From Portulaca oleracea (lineage: Eukaryota; Streptophyta; Magnoliopsida; Caryophyllales; Portulacaceae), in NCBI GenBank assembly GCA_029582165.1, contig CM055875.1, forward strand, positions 12,935,968-12,999,967: a stretch of 64,000 bases of DNA. Direction: 5' to 3'. This document shows positions 11,403-23,544 of this stretch, piece after piece (positions within the stretch are counted from its first letter, which is position 1; every line of letters starts with the position of its first letter). The notes beneath the pieces are model-generated. The model was not told where the DNA came from and did no database searches. It saw only the letters and a program-made list of their open reading frames with translations. The position numbers and the translations under genes are program-made.

Positions 11403-12551
11403 GCATCTAATTTCTTAAAACCTATTTTTGCTTTTTAAAAGCCGTTTTTGTAAAAACTATTTTTGAAAAATTATTAAAGTGTTTGGCCTAGCTTTAGAGC
11501 ACCCGCAATAGTGAGTTTGAGTTTGACTAATTGTATGACGTGGAATCTGTGGAAGAGTCAAAATATAACCTTTTATTTAGTTAGCTTTCCAATGGTGAGA
11601 ATGAGTTTGACTCATATTAATTAAAAAAAGTAAATCGGTCCCACTTCAGAATATAATTAATTTAGTTATATTGATAAAAAAATGAGGTGGAGGAGGAAAG
11701 AGAAAAAAATATAATTAAAATATTAATATTTTAAACTCACTTTCAAACTCGTCTCGCGAGTTTGAAAGCGAGATTCTCGCGAGACGAGTCTCATTCTCAC
11801 CACTGAAATGTTCTATACGACCTCATTCCGTTCTCGTTTCATGCCACGTCAACAGTAAGTCGAATTAAAACTCACCATTGCAGATGCTCTAAGTGTTTTA
11901 GCTAAAGTGGAGTGTTTGACCTAACTTATGATAGAATTGTTTTAACTTGTTTGGCCTATTTCAAAGTTTTCATGTGTTGATTTACATTTTTCTTTTCGGT
12001 CGGTGTAGCCTAGCTTTTCAAAATTGTCATATGTTTTTTAGAGTAATATGATCATGTGCTTATTTATTTTTTTTCTCTTCTTATTAATTTTAAAACAAAT
12101 TATCATATTTTAATTTTAATTATATATCGTATTACTTAAATATAAAATTCTTTAAATTAAATATTCATATATCAATAATTTACTAAATATCATCTTTGTA
12201 GGAACTAGATAATAAAAATATTTAAAAGTTTCAGCATAATATTAAAATATCCAACATAATATTAAAGATTCTAATATAATATTAAAATAATTAAATACTA
12301 TGATTATAGGAATTAGAACATCTTATTCATTAATTTTGAAATTGTGGAAACTCATCCGAAAGAATTGCATAGATTAGGAAGAGTTAATTTTTAGGAAATA
12401 GAAACAACAATTCTTATTAATGCTTGTAGAACTGTTTTTGGTCAAAACTATTTTTAGAAACAATTATTAACTTCTAAAATTTCATTATTTGACCAAATTT
12501 ATGCTTTTTAACCCCAAAAATATTTTTAAAAAATAGGCTAAACAAGCACTT
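11403..12551. repeat. AT-rich repeat with TTTGGCCTA ends (copy B)
   Basis: It is collinear with copy A (see 12131-12300 against 7141-7182 plus 11062-11170). A MITE (11496-11891) is inserted near its left end. The right end is ataggctaaacaagcac. No open frame of interest. Confidence 0.55.
11496..11891. mobile_element. MITE with TTAGAGCAYCYGCAATRGTGAG ends
   Basis: The left end ttagagcacccgcaatagtg and the right end caccattgcagatgctctaa are inverted copies with three mismatches over about 22 bp. The inner arms also pair (gacgtgg near 11538, ccacgtc near 11845). The centre (about 11748-11795) contains a near-perfect palindrome built on ctcgcgag. Superfamily uncertain: the TTA/TAA ends hint at PIF/Harbinger, but no clean target duplication could be read. 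Confidence 0.6.
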
Positions 12552-13497
12552 AGGCTATATTCATTAATTTGGTAGGACTATCTTTGTTCAACATAACCTA
12601 ACATTACCTTTCCTATCATCCAAAAAAATTAGATTTACTTTTAGGTCATGTTCTTTTATGCGGTTGGCTGGCTGCGGTGCCACAACCCACCACAATTTAC
12701 CACAATCTACTTTTTCAATTTTAATTTATCTTTTCATTAAAAGTTAAATTTTATCTACCAACACATTTCCCAACACATTTACAATTATTAAAATCAAAAC
12801 TCGCCACAACTTTCTACAACCCACTAGGGGTGGGCATAACAGGTTAACCGCCCGCTTTTGAGGTTTTTAGATTTTGAAAACCTAAACCAAAACCGCAATA
12901 TGCGGTTAACCGCTTTTGAAATCGAGAAACCTAAACCAAATTGAAACCGTAATTTAGATGCAGTTAACAACTTAACGGCTTTTAAAATATGAAAATTTAC
13001 TCAGTGAACATACACGGTTTATGCTTAATCGATTTCCTAGAAATTTACAGTAACATTTATGAAAATAGATACAATCATATTACTAATAAATTCATATTTC
13101 GATAGGACGAGACATATGCCCTTGAAACAACAGGGCCTTAGTTGTCTCTAAAATTTGTGATTTAGAATTTGATCGGTAAGGACTTACAGACTCTATACAG
13201 TCATAGTCTCATGGAGACATAGTAGCTGAGGTGGGCATGTCGAAGGAGGCGGGTTGTTCTTCGTCAAACTCTGCTCCATTGGTATAAGAATCAGAATCTT
13301 TCTCATTTCAATTTTTAAAGCTTGCGTACTGGCTGGAACCCTAGTTTACTTTATACAATTGAAGTGACCTAATTTCATTTGTTCGTATCCATCCTGATTG
13401 AGAAACTGAAGCAGCTGACTGAATCTCGTTTGGTATGTTGACATTTGAATTTGTTTGTTGAAAAAAGGAAGAGCAATTTGGAGATGATGAAGAACTG
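12552..13497. other. Region upstream of the zinc-finger gene, with one hAT-like end
   Basis: Mostly AT-rich spacer. At 12827 an end-like word aggggtgggcataac, followed by ggttaaccg-type repeats to about 13000, resembles the end of a common plant hAT MITE. I could not find the opposite end. The last 250 bp before 13498 should contain the promoter and 5' UTR of the zinc-finger gene; I see no clear TATA box. Confidence 0.4.
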
Positions 13498-16400
13498 ATG
13501 ATGATGTTAAACGGAGGTGGCTCAGGTTGGGTGGAGCCCAGAACATGTTGCGATCATCTGCACTCCTTGTCTTCCGATCTCTCTCACATTCCCCTCCTCG
13601 ATACCCCCTGTCTCAGGTGCCCCCTCTTTCTCTCTGCCAATGATTTTATGCAACTGTAATCCTTCAGGATCAAAGCTTGCATTCACATTAAATGCCCTAA
13701 TTCCTAGTTCTGCCTTAACTTTAGTTCATTTGAACCTTACGAATTGCAGAAAACCACAATGCCAGTAAGGAACTAGAGACCCATCTGTGTTCTACCTCAC
13801 CTCACCACTTGATGATGTTAATTATGCCAGATTTAATTTCCATCTCAAGTGTTGTGCTTTGCATTGCATTGCATTAATTGTGTCCTTGCAATGACTGTCC
13901 ATTTTGGTTTCGCAATACGGCAGAGATGGATTCATGGATTCTCATCTGCGCTTGATCAGATGTATCTTTTAATCTGGTCTTGATTCTTCCACAGAAATAA
14001 GGTTTTCAATTGAGGACTTAAGCCGACTTGATATTGCTCACAAAAACCAGAGATTAGTCACCACGCTTTTGAGGAGTTAAATCATGTCTATGCCATATAA
14101 CTTTCATTTTTTGTTAATTTTGCCACATAACTTTTAAATTTGTCAAATATGCCACAAAACTTTGATTACTTATCAAAAATGCCATCTAACTTTGAAAATT
14201 TGTCAAAAATGTCATCAATGAGATTTTGACCTATTAAAGCAAGTAAAATTTATATTCATTTTATTTTTTAAAATTTAGAATAGTTAGAAACAAAAGAAAA
14301 AAAAGCCTTAATATATTAATTTAAATTCAACTAACATATCCACCTTAGCTCATAATTCTTCTTACTCCTCTTCAACACCATAAAATAAAATCATATTAAT
14401 ATACTAGGTCCTTTTCTTCTATAAAAATAAAAATAAATTTTAGTTGTTATAATAGGCTAAAACCTTATTTGAGGCATTTTTGACAATTTTTCAAAGTCGG
14501 ATGACATATTTGACAAATTTAAAAGTTATGTGGCATATTTGACAAATTTCAAAGTTATGTGTCATTTTTGACAAGTTTTCGAAGGTATGTGGCATATTTG
14601 ACAAATTTAAACGTTGAGAAATTGGATTCTAATAATACGAACTTTTGGCCATATAAGACTTAATAATACGAACTTTCGATTCAGTGATGAATAATACGAA
14701 CTTTGACCCCTTGTTGCCCCCAATAACACGCCACCGAGTTAAAATTAACTTGACTCGGCGGCGGTCTGACATGGCGGCGGAGGCACACGCCTGATTGTTT
14801 TGACTTTGCCACGTCATCCACGTTGACTTGAAAAATAATACGAACTTTACCCTATGTTGCTCTGAATAATACAAACTTTTTTCTCTCTCTAAAAATCTCA
14901 GATCTCATTTTTATTTCTTCATCTTCTTCAATCCTCCCCCTCTCTTTCCTCCTCCATCGGAATTAAACCCAGAAAACTTCAACACTTCGCTTTTAAATGC
15001 TGTTGGTATTGGTAAAGAAGAAGCGGATACTCGGAAGGTATTCGGGCGAAACCGACCCGGTTGAAAATGGGTGGTTTTGGGGAACCATATTGGAGAACGA
15101 GGAGCAGAAATTGCCGTCAACATCCAGGTATTATCGACGAACACAAGCAGAAATTGCCGGCGAAAATGGGTAGTTTATTATCCCCCGCTTGGATAATGGA
15201 TATTTTCAAGGTAACCAAATTGATTTGGTGGTTCAAGAGGGCTCGGACTTGGGAATTGGGATATTAAACGGGGAAAGGTTATCTTTTTCACTTTTCAATT
15301 CAATGAATTATTGATTTTTTTTTTTTGATGGGAAATTGGAATCAAACTGAAGTTTTCTGGGTTTGATTCCGATGGAGGAGGAGAGAGAGGGGGGAGGATT
15401 GAAGAAGATGAAGAAGTAAAAATGAGATCTGAGATTTTTATAGAGAAAAAAATTCGTATTATTCAGAGCAACATAGGGTAAAATTCGTATTATTTTTTTA
15501 AGTCAACGTGGATGACGTGGCAAAGTCAAAACAATCAGGCGCGCGCCTCCGCCGCCACGTCAGACCGCCGCCGAGTCAAGTTAATCTTAACTCGGTGGCG
15601 TGTTATTGGGGGCAACAGGGGGTCAAAGTTCGTATTATTCATCACTGAATCGAAAGTTCGTATTATTAAGTCTTAAATGACCAAAAGTTCGTATTATTAG
15701 AATCCAATTTCCATTAAAAGTTTTGTGGCAAAATTGACAAAAAATGAAAGTTGTATGGCATAGAAATGATTTAACTCCACCTTTGAGCTTCTTAGCTTAG
15801 TTGTGTTCCTTGGATACTCTTTTCATTTGCATGCTTTCCTAGATTTACAAGGAATGCTTATGCAGTAGGGATGTTTACTCAAATCTTTTATTGGATTACC
15901 ATTTACCATTAATGAATGACAGCAAGTGACAACTATGAGTAAATGATTCAATGCAGTTTCAATACCAGTGGGGACTCCACTTCATCCCAATAAATCATGC
16001 CTCCTTCTGCAAAGATTTTTTTGCCTTAGCTTTTCTTTCATTGTCCACTTGATCCAATAAACTGCGCTCTCTTCTTCCAACAATTAGTACCCTTGAAACT
16101 TTTTTTTTTTTTTTTTACACAACCATCGATTCATCTAAAATAACAGAAATCTCATTCTCTGCAATCAATTTAGTGCTAAGATAAACGATAAACAGATAAA
16201 TAAATAAAAGTCCATCATGCATTTGCTTCATACAAACCTGTCATGATAATGAACTGTATTCCAAGTTGCCAACTCTACCAAGTAAAGTTTTATCATAGTC
16301 CAGGCTGCTTATGTGCACCCTAGGCTCTTCTCCCCCCCCCCCCCTTTCCCTTCTTCTCTTTCCTTGAGCTCCTCCCAACCATTGACACTTCCCAACTCTA

Positions 16401-17904
16401 TCTCTGTGCTCTTAGAAGTGCCCCATCATAGGGACTTAGAAGGGAAAATATGTTAAGGTTAAGATCTGTACGATCAAGTTTAAGGCCTTCTTCGGTTGTG
16501 GGCTTCCTATGCTTTCGACTTTGCGTTTTGTAGTGAGAGAACCATCAAAGAAGGTCCTCTCCATGGCTGAACTTGTGAGGAAATTCTTCTTTTTTTTTTT
16601 TTTTTTGGCTAAAGAAGAAATATTCATTAATGAAAAGTCATACGAAATTTACGATGAAAATAATCTCACAAGAATAAATCTACAACATCAACATAAATTC
16701 TTATCTTCAAAAAGTTAATGATAAAAGTGATATAGGCCTGCTCCAAACCTGTAATATTCTTCAGGCTACTAATTGTGTTCTTCGATATCTTTGAGTCTTT
16801 TCCTGAACTGCGACGAGCTCCAGTATAACATTTAAAGTTGCGAAATTTACTTGATTTGATGAATGATTCTTGAAATAATGACTATCATGATAGAACCACA
16901 CGAACTTTCATTGTTGAATCAGCTTTAGAAAAAAACTAGCAGTGTCCATAAAATCTCCTCAATCAAAAATCTTCATATCTACTGGACTTGCACCAAAGTG
17001 AGAACAAAACTTGTACAGAAAGGTGAGAAAGAGACCCTACACTAAGTAGGGAACCAAATCAACAATCTAACTCTCATACAATAGACAGAAAATTATTGAA
17101 AATAACTCTCAATAAGTCCACTATCAAACTTCCTAAAGTCTAAAAAAAAAAAACTAAGAATAGTGGGGCTTACCACAATCAAATATAACCAATGGCAGCC
17201 CCTAATGAGAATTCAATGAGGAGTTAGAGTTTTTTCCATGGGGGAGGAGTGAGGAGATTCTAAGATTCTTCCATTCTTGACCTTCTCTTTCACGAGGTTA
17301 GTTTGTATAATCTCTGTGCTTACTTTGAATTAAGTTAGATAAGAATGGAGTGTTTTTATCTTTTCTTTTTTTGAATTTTAGCCCTGAAGTCAACTTTAGC
17401 ATTGTGATTGTAGTGTCCTAACTAAGTTAGTGGCGGCGAAGGAATTGGGGATATACACCCCTTGTCGTGACAATGAAAACTGAGTAACTGTGGTAATAAA
17501 CATTTAGGACTTGTTTAGTTAGGTAATCAACTATGTAATGTAGTCATAACTACATTGTCATTTGCACTACATGTTTAGTTGCATTTTGAGCATTCCAATT
17601 AAAATTACACTGTAATCAAAGTAAGTTCTAGCAATGTAACTGTAATAACACTACTTACCTATGTTATTTTGATTATAATGTTAAAGTTCCCTCTTATATC
17701 ATCATACACACCTTGGATATTGGTTATAATATGTCACTATTCAATTTTTTTTTTCCTTTTCTTACAAACTCTCCCCTCCTCCCCCAACACACACATATAC
17801 ATTTTACTCTATCCCTCTCACTCCTGCAGCCAATTTGATCTACCCTCCTACCCACGCACCCCCTTTTTGAAGCACATCGATTCATTTTTATCTTTTATGC
17901 GCAC

Positions 17905-17954
<50 letters not shown>

Positions 17955-19865
17955 CACATCCATTTTTTTCTCTTACAATTGCACCTATTTCTTTCTTAAA
18001 CATACCCTTTCTTCTCTCTCTCTCATAGTCATTCACATTCACTCTCTTGCATACAAACATACGAAAATAAATAGACCAATTGATTACAATTGTGATTACA
18101 TGCACATTACCTATTTAAAGTAACCACACAAAGTAATCCAATCATTCTTCCATTGCATTGAATAGTTGATTACGTTGCATAATTGATTACATTACACCCC
18201 CTAATGTGGTATTGAACCTTTGCTGGATCTTTTTAACGATATCCTTAGAACGGCTGGAATGCCGCATGAGTAGAGAAGTAGCTTAATCCTTTTATACAAG
18301 AACAAAGGAGACGTTCAATGTTGCAACAATTATAGAGGGATTAGCTAATAAGTCGCTCCATGGAGCTTTAGGAACGAGTTATTGAGAAGAGATTGAGCGA
18401 GGTTGCACACGTGTCCAAGAATTAGTTTGGTTTTATGCCTGAAAGGTCGGCATTAGAAGCTATTCATCTTATATGCTGTCTTATGGAGCAGTATCTAGAA
18501 AGGAGGAAGAATCTTCATATAGTATTTATTGATTTAGAAAAAGCTATGATAAATTCCTTAGAGAAGTGATATGGGAGTTCTTGGAAGTGAAACGGGTACA
18601 ATGTTCTTATATTTAGGTTACTAAAGACATGTATGACAATGTTAGAACTAGCATTCGGACGGTGGTGGGAAACATGGGGGAATTTCGACTTGATATTGGG
18701 GTGCATTATGGATCTACGCTTAACTCGTTTCCTTTTATTTTGGTGATGCACGAGCTGACTAAAGAGATCTAGGACAAGTTACCGTGGTGTATACTCTTCA
18801 CAAATGATATAGTGCTTTTTATTTTAGTCAGGGAAACAAGGTGGAGCCTTGGAAAGATATCTTGGAGTCTAGGGGTTTTAGATAGAATATATAATGTGTC
18901 ATTTTAGTAGACTTGAGAACGAGAACCACAATCAAGAAGTTCCCATTGGAGGGGTAGTCATTCGACGGGTGGAGAAGTTTAGATATTTGGGTTTTGTCTT
19001 ACAAAGTGATTGAGATATTGGTGAGGATATTATTCATCCAATTAAGGCTTGTTAGCGAAATTGGAAAGCAACTTCAACTGTGTTGTTTGATAGGAGAATT
19101 CCTCTTAAGTTTATGGGTAAAGTGCACCGAAGGATAGTTAGACTAAAATGTTGTATGGTGCAGAGTGTTGAGCGACCAATAAGATATATTGACATAGGTT
19201 GAATGTGGAGGGGAGGAGGATGGTTCAATGGATTGCAGTTATACTAGGTTGGATAGGATTAGGAATGTAGTCTATCAAGCTAAACTAAGGGCAACGACAA
19301 TGTAAGATAAGTTGAGAGAGACCAAATTGAGATGGTGTGGGGATGTCCGTAGAAGAAGTGAGGATGCCCCTACCTCTGTGGTGTCAGGAAAGAGGGAGAC
19401 CTAAAAAGTCCATGAGGGAGGTGATTGAAGCAGATCGGTAACTTCTAGACTTAGTAGAGGACATGACACTAGATAGGGGAGTTTGGAGGGCTAGCATTAA
19501 GGTATTAGGCTGGGGTTTGCTAGTAAGGGTAATGGGCTTTGCCTTGGTTTGTTGTCTTTTGTCGTCTACTTGATTATGTTGTCCAGGTACATTTAGTTGC
19601 TCCTCAACTACATGGAGTATAAATGTATGCATCTGTTTACTTTTGTATTTTTGGTTTTTTGGTCTTTCAAGTGATTGTCAAAGATTTTCCAATTGAGTTT
19701 CATTTAATTTCTAAACTGGTTTCCAAAGTAGTTTTTTTTTTTTTTCAAAAGACTTTTTGTTAGTCTGTAAGAATTCGCCTCTGCATGCACTTCAATTCAT
19801 GGGAGAAACTTACCAACATTTGGTTATCCCAAACCGCGTTCAAACATGTTTTTCTTGGGATTTTT

Positions 19866-19902
<37 letters not shown>

Positions 19903-22307
19903 ATTACTATATGAACATCACTTAATTGAGCATTCAGTAAATCTAGTGATGAACTATTAGTAAATTTGGAAATAAAATGTAGTATGTAAATTACTCGGAG
20001 GTACCCCAATATTTGGGGAAACTATTTTTCGGTACCCCAACTTTTCAAAACTCATTTTGAGGTACCCTAACTTTTTGGGTTAGTAATTATTTGGTGCTTT
20101 TCCGGCCATCAATTTTATTAAGTGACCGAAATACCCTTGTTCTTCTTCTTTAAGGGTATTTCTTAAAAAAATAAAAACCAAGGGTATTTCGGTCACTTAA
20201 CCAAATTGATGACCAAAAAAACACCTAATAATTTCTAACCCAAAAAGTTAGGGTACCCCAAAATGAGTTTTGAAAAGTTGGGGTACCTGAAAAACATTTT
20301 ACCAAAAGTTAGGGTACCTCCGAGTAATTTTTTGAATGTAGTGATTGTTGTATGTATGTAAGGTTATTATATAAGTTTCTACTAAATGAATATTGAGTAA
20401 TTGTGATAATGAACATTCAATATTATGGTATTGAGCACCCAATAGAAAGGTTTAAAAAACTGTTGCAGTTAGGTCAGGATATGGTATACCTACTATTCTA
20501 CCATGATCCCTTCCAGTGGGCAGTGGTACTGAACTCATCCATCCGACGATAGCAAACTCGTCTCCAAGGATTCAAATCAAGTACAACCCCTTGAAACAAA
20601 TTTCTCACCTCTAGTCACCATGGCACCATGCACAGGCCGATGAAAGATAACTCGACCCCCCTACCCCCCCCCCCCCCAAACCCAAAAAAAAGGGAAAATT
20701 TAGAGATAATTTTGTCAACACGAATATATTTTTCATTATATTAGGATCATATTTTGCTATGTATATTTGTTGTAGCCTATTGTTTAGATAAGCCTATCTT
20801 CATATTAATTAATTGTCTTTTGAAGATTTTTAAAAATTGTGGCTGAGAGGATTAATATCCATAATTATATAATTGTAACGTTAATCGTAAACTATGGACT
20901 GTGCTTTTTAGTTTTGCTGGTTTTTTTGGCGTCATTGGTAAGAGTTGATCTTGATAGTGATTTATTTTGATATAAACTGGGAATATTGGGGATAGATTAG
21001 TATGGGACTCTAAGGAAGATGCTGTTCCTAAGCCGCTTTTTAACGGTTGTTTGTTTTCTGTAATCAGATTGATTGGCAGCTTCATTTCTGTGTGGTGATT
21101 TCTCATTCCAGTCTTGTCTTGACATGAGACATGGTTTTATGTGGCTGCCTCTTATGTACAAACCTAGTATTAACTAAAATGTATTTTAAGCTTTTGTTGA
21201 TAACTGGAAACGTATTGGAGTGCTTAAATTTTCATTGAGTTCACTAAATCTACAAGATAATTGCTACTTGCAAAACCATCCTAAATTCTTGAACACTAGG
21301 TATATACTTGGGGTTGTTTTACCTGTCCTTATTGACACCCCCTTTCTTTTTCCTAGTTGGAAATGTGGCATTTCTTTATAAGAAAATAGTGGAAAGTTGT
21401 TGCTAGAACCTTTTCATTTCTGATAAGGATAACTGCTACTAGAACCTTTTTCTTTTCCATCTTCAGGGTTATTTTCCTGTAATACTGTATTTCTTTTTTG
21501 AAGGGAAGTGAAATATTTGATTGTGTAGGGTCCCATTCAAACTTCAACATTATGAGCTCAAGATTAAACATTTTGTGGTGACTTGGTTCCTTTGCATGAT
21601 TGGCTCTATGTATAATCTAGTCCCACCCATGAATTATTGCCCGTGCTGCCTGTCTTGCTTTTTATCATTTGGCAGGCTGTTAAGAAAACTTTATGTAGGG
21701 TTTTGAATTTTTGAATGAGCAGAAGCTGAGCCTTGTGAATAAGTGAATGGTATTTTCTTGCTGCTAATGTGCCGTGATATATCTACTTTGAAGGTGCCAT
21801 AATCCTGCTGAAAACTGGGTGTGCTTGTGCTGTAAAGATGTCTTCTGCAGCCGTTTCGTAAACAAGCATATGCTAGAACATTATGAACAGAAAGGCCACT
21901 GCCTAGCACTCAGTTACAGGTATAGTTTGTCTACCTTTTCTACTACAGTCGGTGCACATTCTTCATGTGCACTATAGATACTCTAATTTCTGGTCAGTTG
22001 TTACTGTAGCTCCTCAGCAGAAATTTGTGTTGCCCCTGAGAACGATGAATGTGGAATGGCGAGATTTGAAGTGGAATTTCTTCTCTATTGGCTGTTGTGA
22101 TGGATATTAATTTAGATTTTTGACAGTGATTTGTCAGTTTGGTGTTTCAATTGTGAGGCATACTTGGATGCTCAAGTGATTGACCAGCTACGTGTTGCCC
22201 ATGAGACGGCTTACATACTGAAATTCGGAGAAGCACCACCAGTTCGTGCAGCTGGATTCATGCAGTTGGAGGACTCTAGAGCTGGTAATTCCTCCTTTCC
22301 AATTTAG
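13498..22307 (+). CDS. UBP-type zinc-finger (ZnF-UBP/BUZ) protein, 3 exons
   Basis: Exons: 13498-13616, 21794-21919 and 22127-22307. The junctions keep frame and use GT/AG (ctcag|gtgc, gaag|gtgcc, acag|gtat, gacag|tgat). The product is about 141 residues, essentially one ZnF-UBP domain. In order: WVEPRTCCDHL and DTPC (first ligands), then RCHNPAENWVCLCCKDVFC, SRFVNKHMLEHY, GHCLALSYSDLSVWCFNC and AYILKFGE. In the HDAC6/USP5 family this fold binds the free C-terminal Gly-Gly of ubiquitin. The Trp of ENW, the Arg of CSR and the Trp of VWC, used for that in HDAC6, are kept. There is no deacetylase or protease domain, so I expect a stand-alone ubiquitin reader. The start is the first of three ATGs; an in-frame stop lies shortly upstream. 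The end is uncertain: exon 3 may stop at TAG 22305, or splice at 22284 to about 22655. Intron 1 (8.2 kb) holds several transposons. Confidence 0.85.
14071..15780. mobile_element. Foldback MITE in intron 1 of the zinc-finger gene, split by a MULE
   Basis: The left end gaggagttaaatcatgtcta and the right end (complement gtggagttaaatcatttcta) are inverted copies. The arms contain a repeated unit of about 33 bp (atgccacataactttt / aaatttgtcaaa). The complete inverted structure appears only when 14616-15713 is removed. The target duplication is unclear. Confidence 0.7.
14616..15713. mobile_element. MULE with about 365-bp TIRs, nested in the foldback MITE
   Basis: The inverted arms run from 14616 to about 14980 and from about 15345 to 15713. 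The ends carry gaaattggattctaataat, the same terminus as the elements at 33507, 37612 and 49662. A 9-bp duplication with one mismatch flanks it (ttaaacgtt 14607-14615, ttaaaagtt 15714-15722), which fits a MULE. The arms have repeated aataatacgaacttt words, GC-rich parts and a CT/GA-rich stretch resembling a plant 5' UTR. The central 360 bp (14985-15345) looks gene-like in base composition, but I could not identify a source. Confidence 0.78.
15781..17504. other. Intron sequence without a recognised element
   Basis: Intron 1 of the zinc-finger gene. Notable features are homopolymer runs (T at about 16100-16118 and 16590-16608, C at 16332-16344). No inverted ends or coding similarity noticed. 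Confidence 0.4.
17505..18205. mobile_element. Possible MITE around a CT microsatellite
   Basis: The left end (ggtaatcaactatgtaatgt near 17522) and the right end (ttgattacattacaccccc near 18182) are imperfect inverted copies. The arms repeat variants of gtaatcaa and ttgattac. The centre holds CT-rich sequence with a pure CT run at about 17907-17951. No target duplication identified. Confidence 0.35.
18226..19640 (+). pseudogene. LINE (non-LTR retrotransposon) reverse transcriptase relic
   Basis: Scattered frames on the plus strand match a common plant endonuclease/reverse-transcriptase polyprotein. Visible are QFGFMPERSALEAIHL near 18430 (frame broken), FIDLEKAYD near 18525 (one base lost), an FADD-box-like LFTNDIVLF near 18800 (the key aspartate pair is damaged), and a C-terminal LRWCGDVRRRS / RGRPKK-like region near 19330-19410. 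Many stops and frame changes make it inactive. It lies in sense orientation in intron 1 of the zinc-finger gene. A second relic of the same family lies in ERV1 intron 1 (about 41770-42530). Confidence 0.75.
19867..19902. repeat. (TTG)n microsatellite
   Basis: About twelve TTG units within intron 1 of the zinc-finger gene. Confidence 0.95.
19988..20330. mobile_element. Foldback MITE with AAATTACTCGGAGGTACC ends
   Basis: The left arm (aaattactcggaggtaccc, then ggtaccccaacttttcaaaa) is repeated in inverted form at 20210-20330. The arms pair almost to the centre, where aagggtatttcggtcactta and its inverse meet. A nearly full palindrome of about 340 bp with no coding capacity. The target duplication is hidden in the symmetrical aaatt/aattt ends. 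Confidence 0.75.
20331..21793. other. End of intron 1 of the zinc-finger gene
   Basis: No recognised element. Contains an interrupted poly-C stretch (about 20656-20678) and AT-rich sequence. The acceptor ctactttgaag lies directly before 21794. Confidence 0.4.
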
Positions 22308-23544
22308 ACTGATGCAGAAAGCAGAAACTTTAGTAGAAGGTACACTTTGAGCTGACAGAATGCTGTGAAATTAAGAGCTTCATGTAAAGAAAGACCTTAT
22401 GTTGACCCGGATTCGGAAATATGAAATATCTGTCCCATAAGAGGACCCTTTGTATATGATATGGTTTCATAAAAGGGGGAAAAAAAAAGCAAAACCTCCT
22501 CCCCAGCTGAATACTTTCTCTAATATGAGTTGTCGGCAGTTTCCCTATTGCATCAAGGACAATTGTATACAACTTGGCTTTGTTTTGAATTCCTTGTATG
22601 ACTCCTGAACTTCAAACACCTTGATTTGATTTTTGTTGTGCATTACTGTGCTTTAGGTATTCCATGTCGATTGAATGCCTCCATCATATTGTCATCACAC
22701 AATGCAAGATGTAGTTTTAAAGAGTTGCAAAGCAAGTTCTAGATATTATAACAAAGGTACAGTCACACATGGAATAAATAAGACTAATAAAAATTATTAG
22801 TCATTTAGGCTTAGTAGTCTCACGGGATAACACTTAACAACCAATCCTAGTTTAAAATGTTTCACATGCCAAACCCACACCAAAGGATCAAAAAGGGTAA
22901 TCAATCATTACTATTAGTTGCAACTCTAATGCAAGAAGTTTTCACAAAAATTTTTCAAAAATTTTATTCACAACTGGGCTACACAAGATCAAACAAAGTC
23001 GAAAGAAAAATCTACCTAGCCTAATAATCATCACTGGAGGATTTATTAACTGATCTAAGTGTATTCTATTTATTTTTTCAATTTTCCAAAATAAATTTCT
23101 CTAATTTTCTTGTTTCATTCATTTTTTTTAAAGCAATAAAACTACTCCTACATACAACTTAAATACAAATGCAAAACCCAGAAATTACGAAAAGAGACTA
23201 ATAAAAGAGACATAAAAGAAACTAAGGTAACAAAGCAAATGCAATTATATGCAACTATATGGATGCAAAACACATACAAATATGCAACTATATATATCAT
23301 TCCTAATCAAGCGCCTCATTTCAAACATACTCCTCCATGTTAGAACAAAGCATTGTCCTCGATGAATTTCAATGAAGGGTAACACGGACAAAAGAGGAAC
23401 GACCTAATGCATTACACTTAAATAGAAAAATAACGAAAAAAGGGACAAAATAGAAAGATCTCACCAGGTTAGGTGCAGGATGCATCTAAACTATCGCCCC
23501 TTCAAGAATAGGGCATGAGGACCATCAACCACTCCATCAAAACT
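22308..23544. other. 3' flank of the zinc-finger gene grading into retroelement debris
   Basis: The first few hundred bases are probably 3' UTR; an alternative last exon could begin at about 22655 after ctgtgctttag. From about 22730 the sequence is repeat-like (agactaataaaa words) without an identifiable boundary. Confidence 0.35.

Larger units (their letters stand above)
6640..11408. repeat. AT-rich repeat (copy A) with TTTGGCCTA ends, interrupted by a MULE
   Basis: The flanks 6640-7182 and 11062-11408 are one element split by the MULE at 7183-11061. Rejoined, they parallel copy B at 11403-12551, for example attctttaaattaaatat followed by a stretch with agataataaaaatgt and ccaacataatattaaag. 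The outer ends carry inverted versions of tgtttggcctaa and taggccaaacaagc. No coding capacity is visible. The superfamily is unknown to me. Confidence 0.6.
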
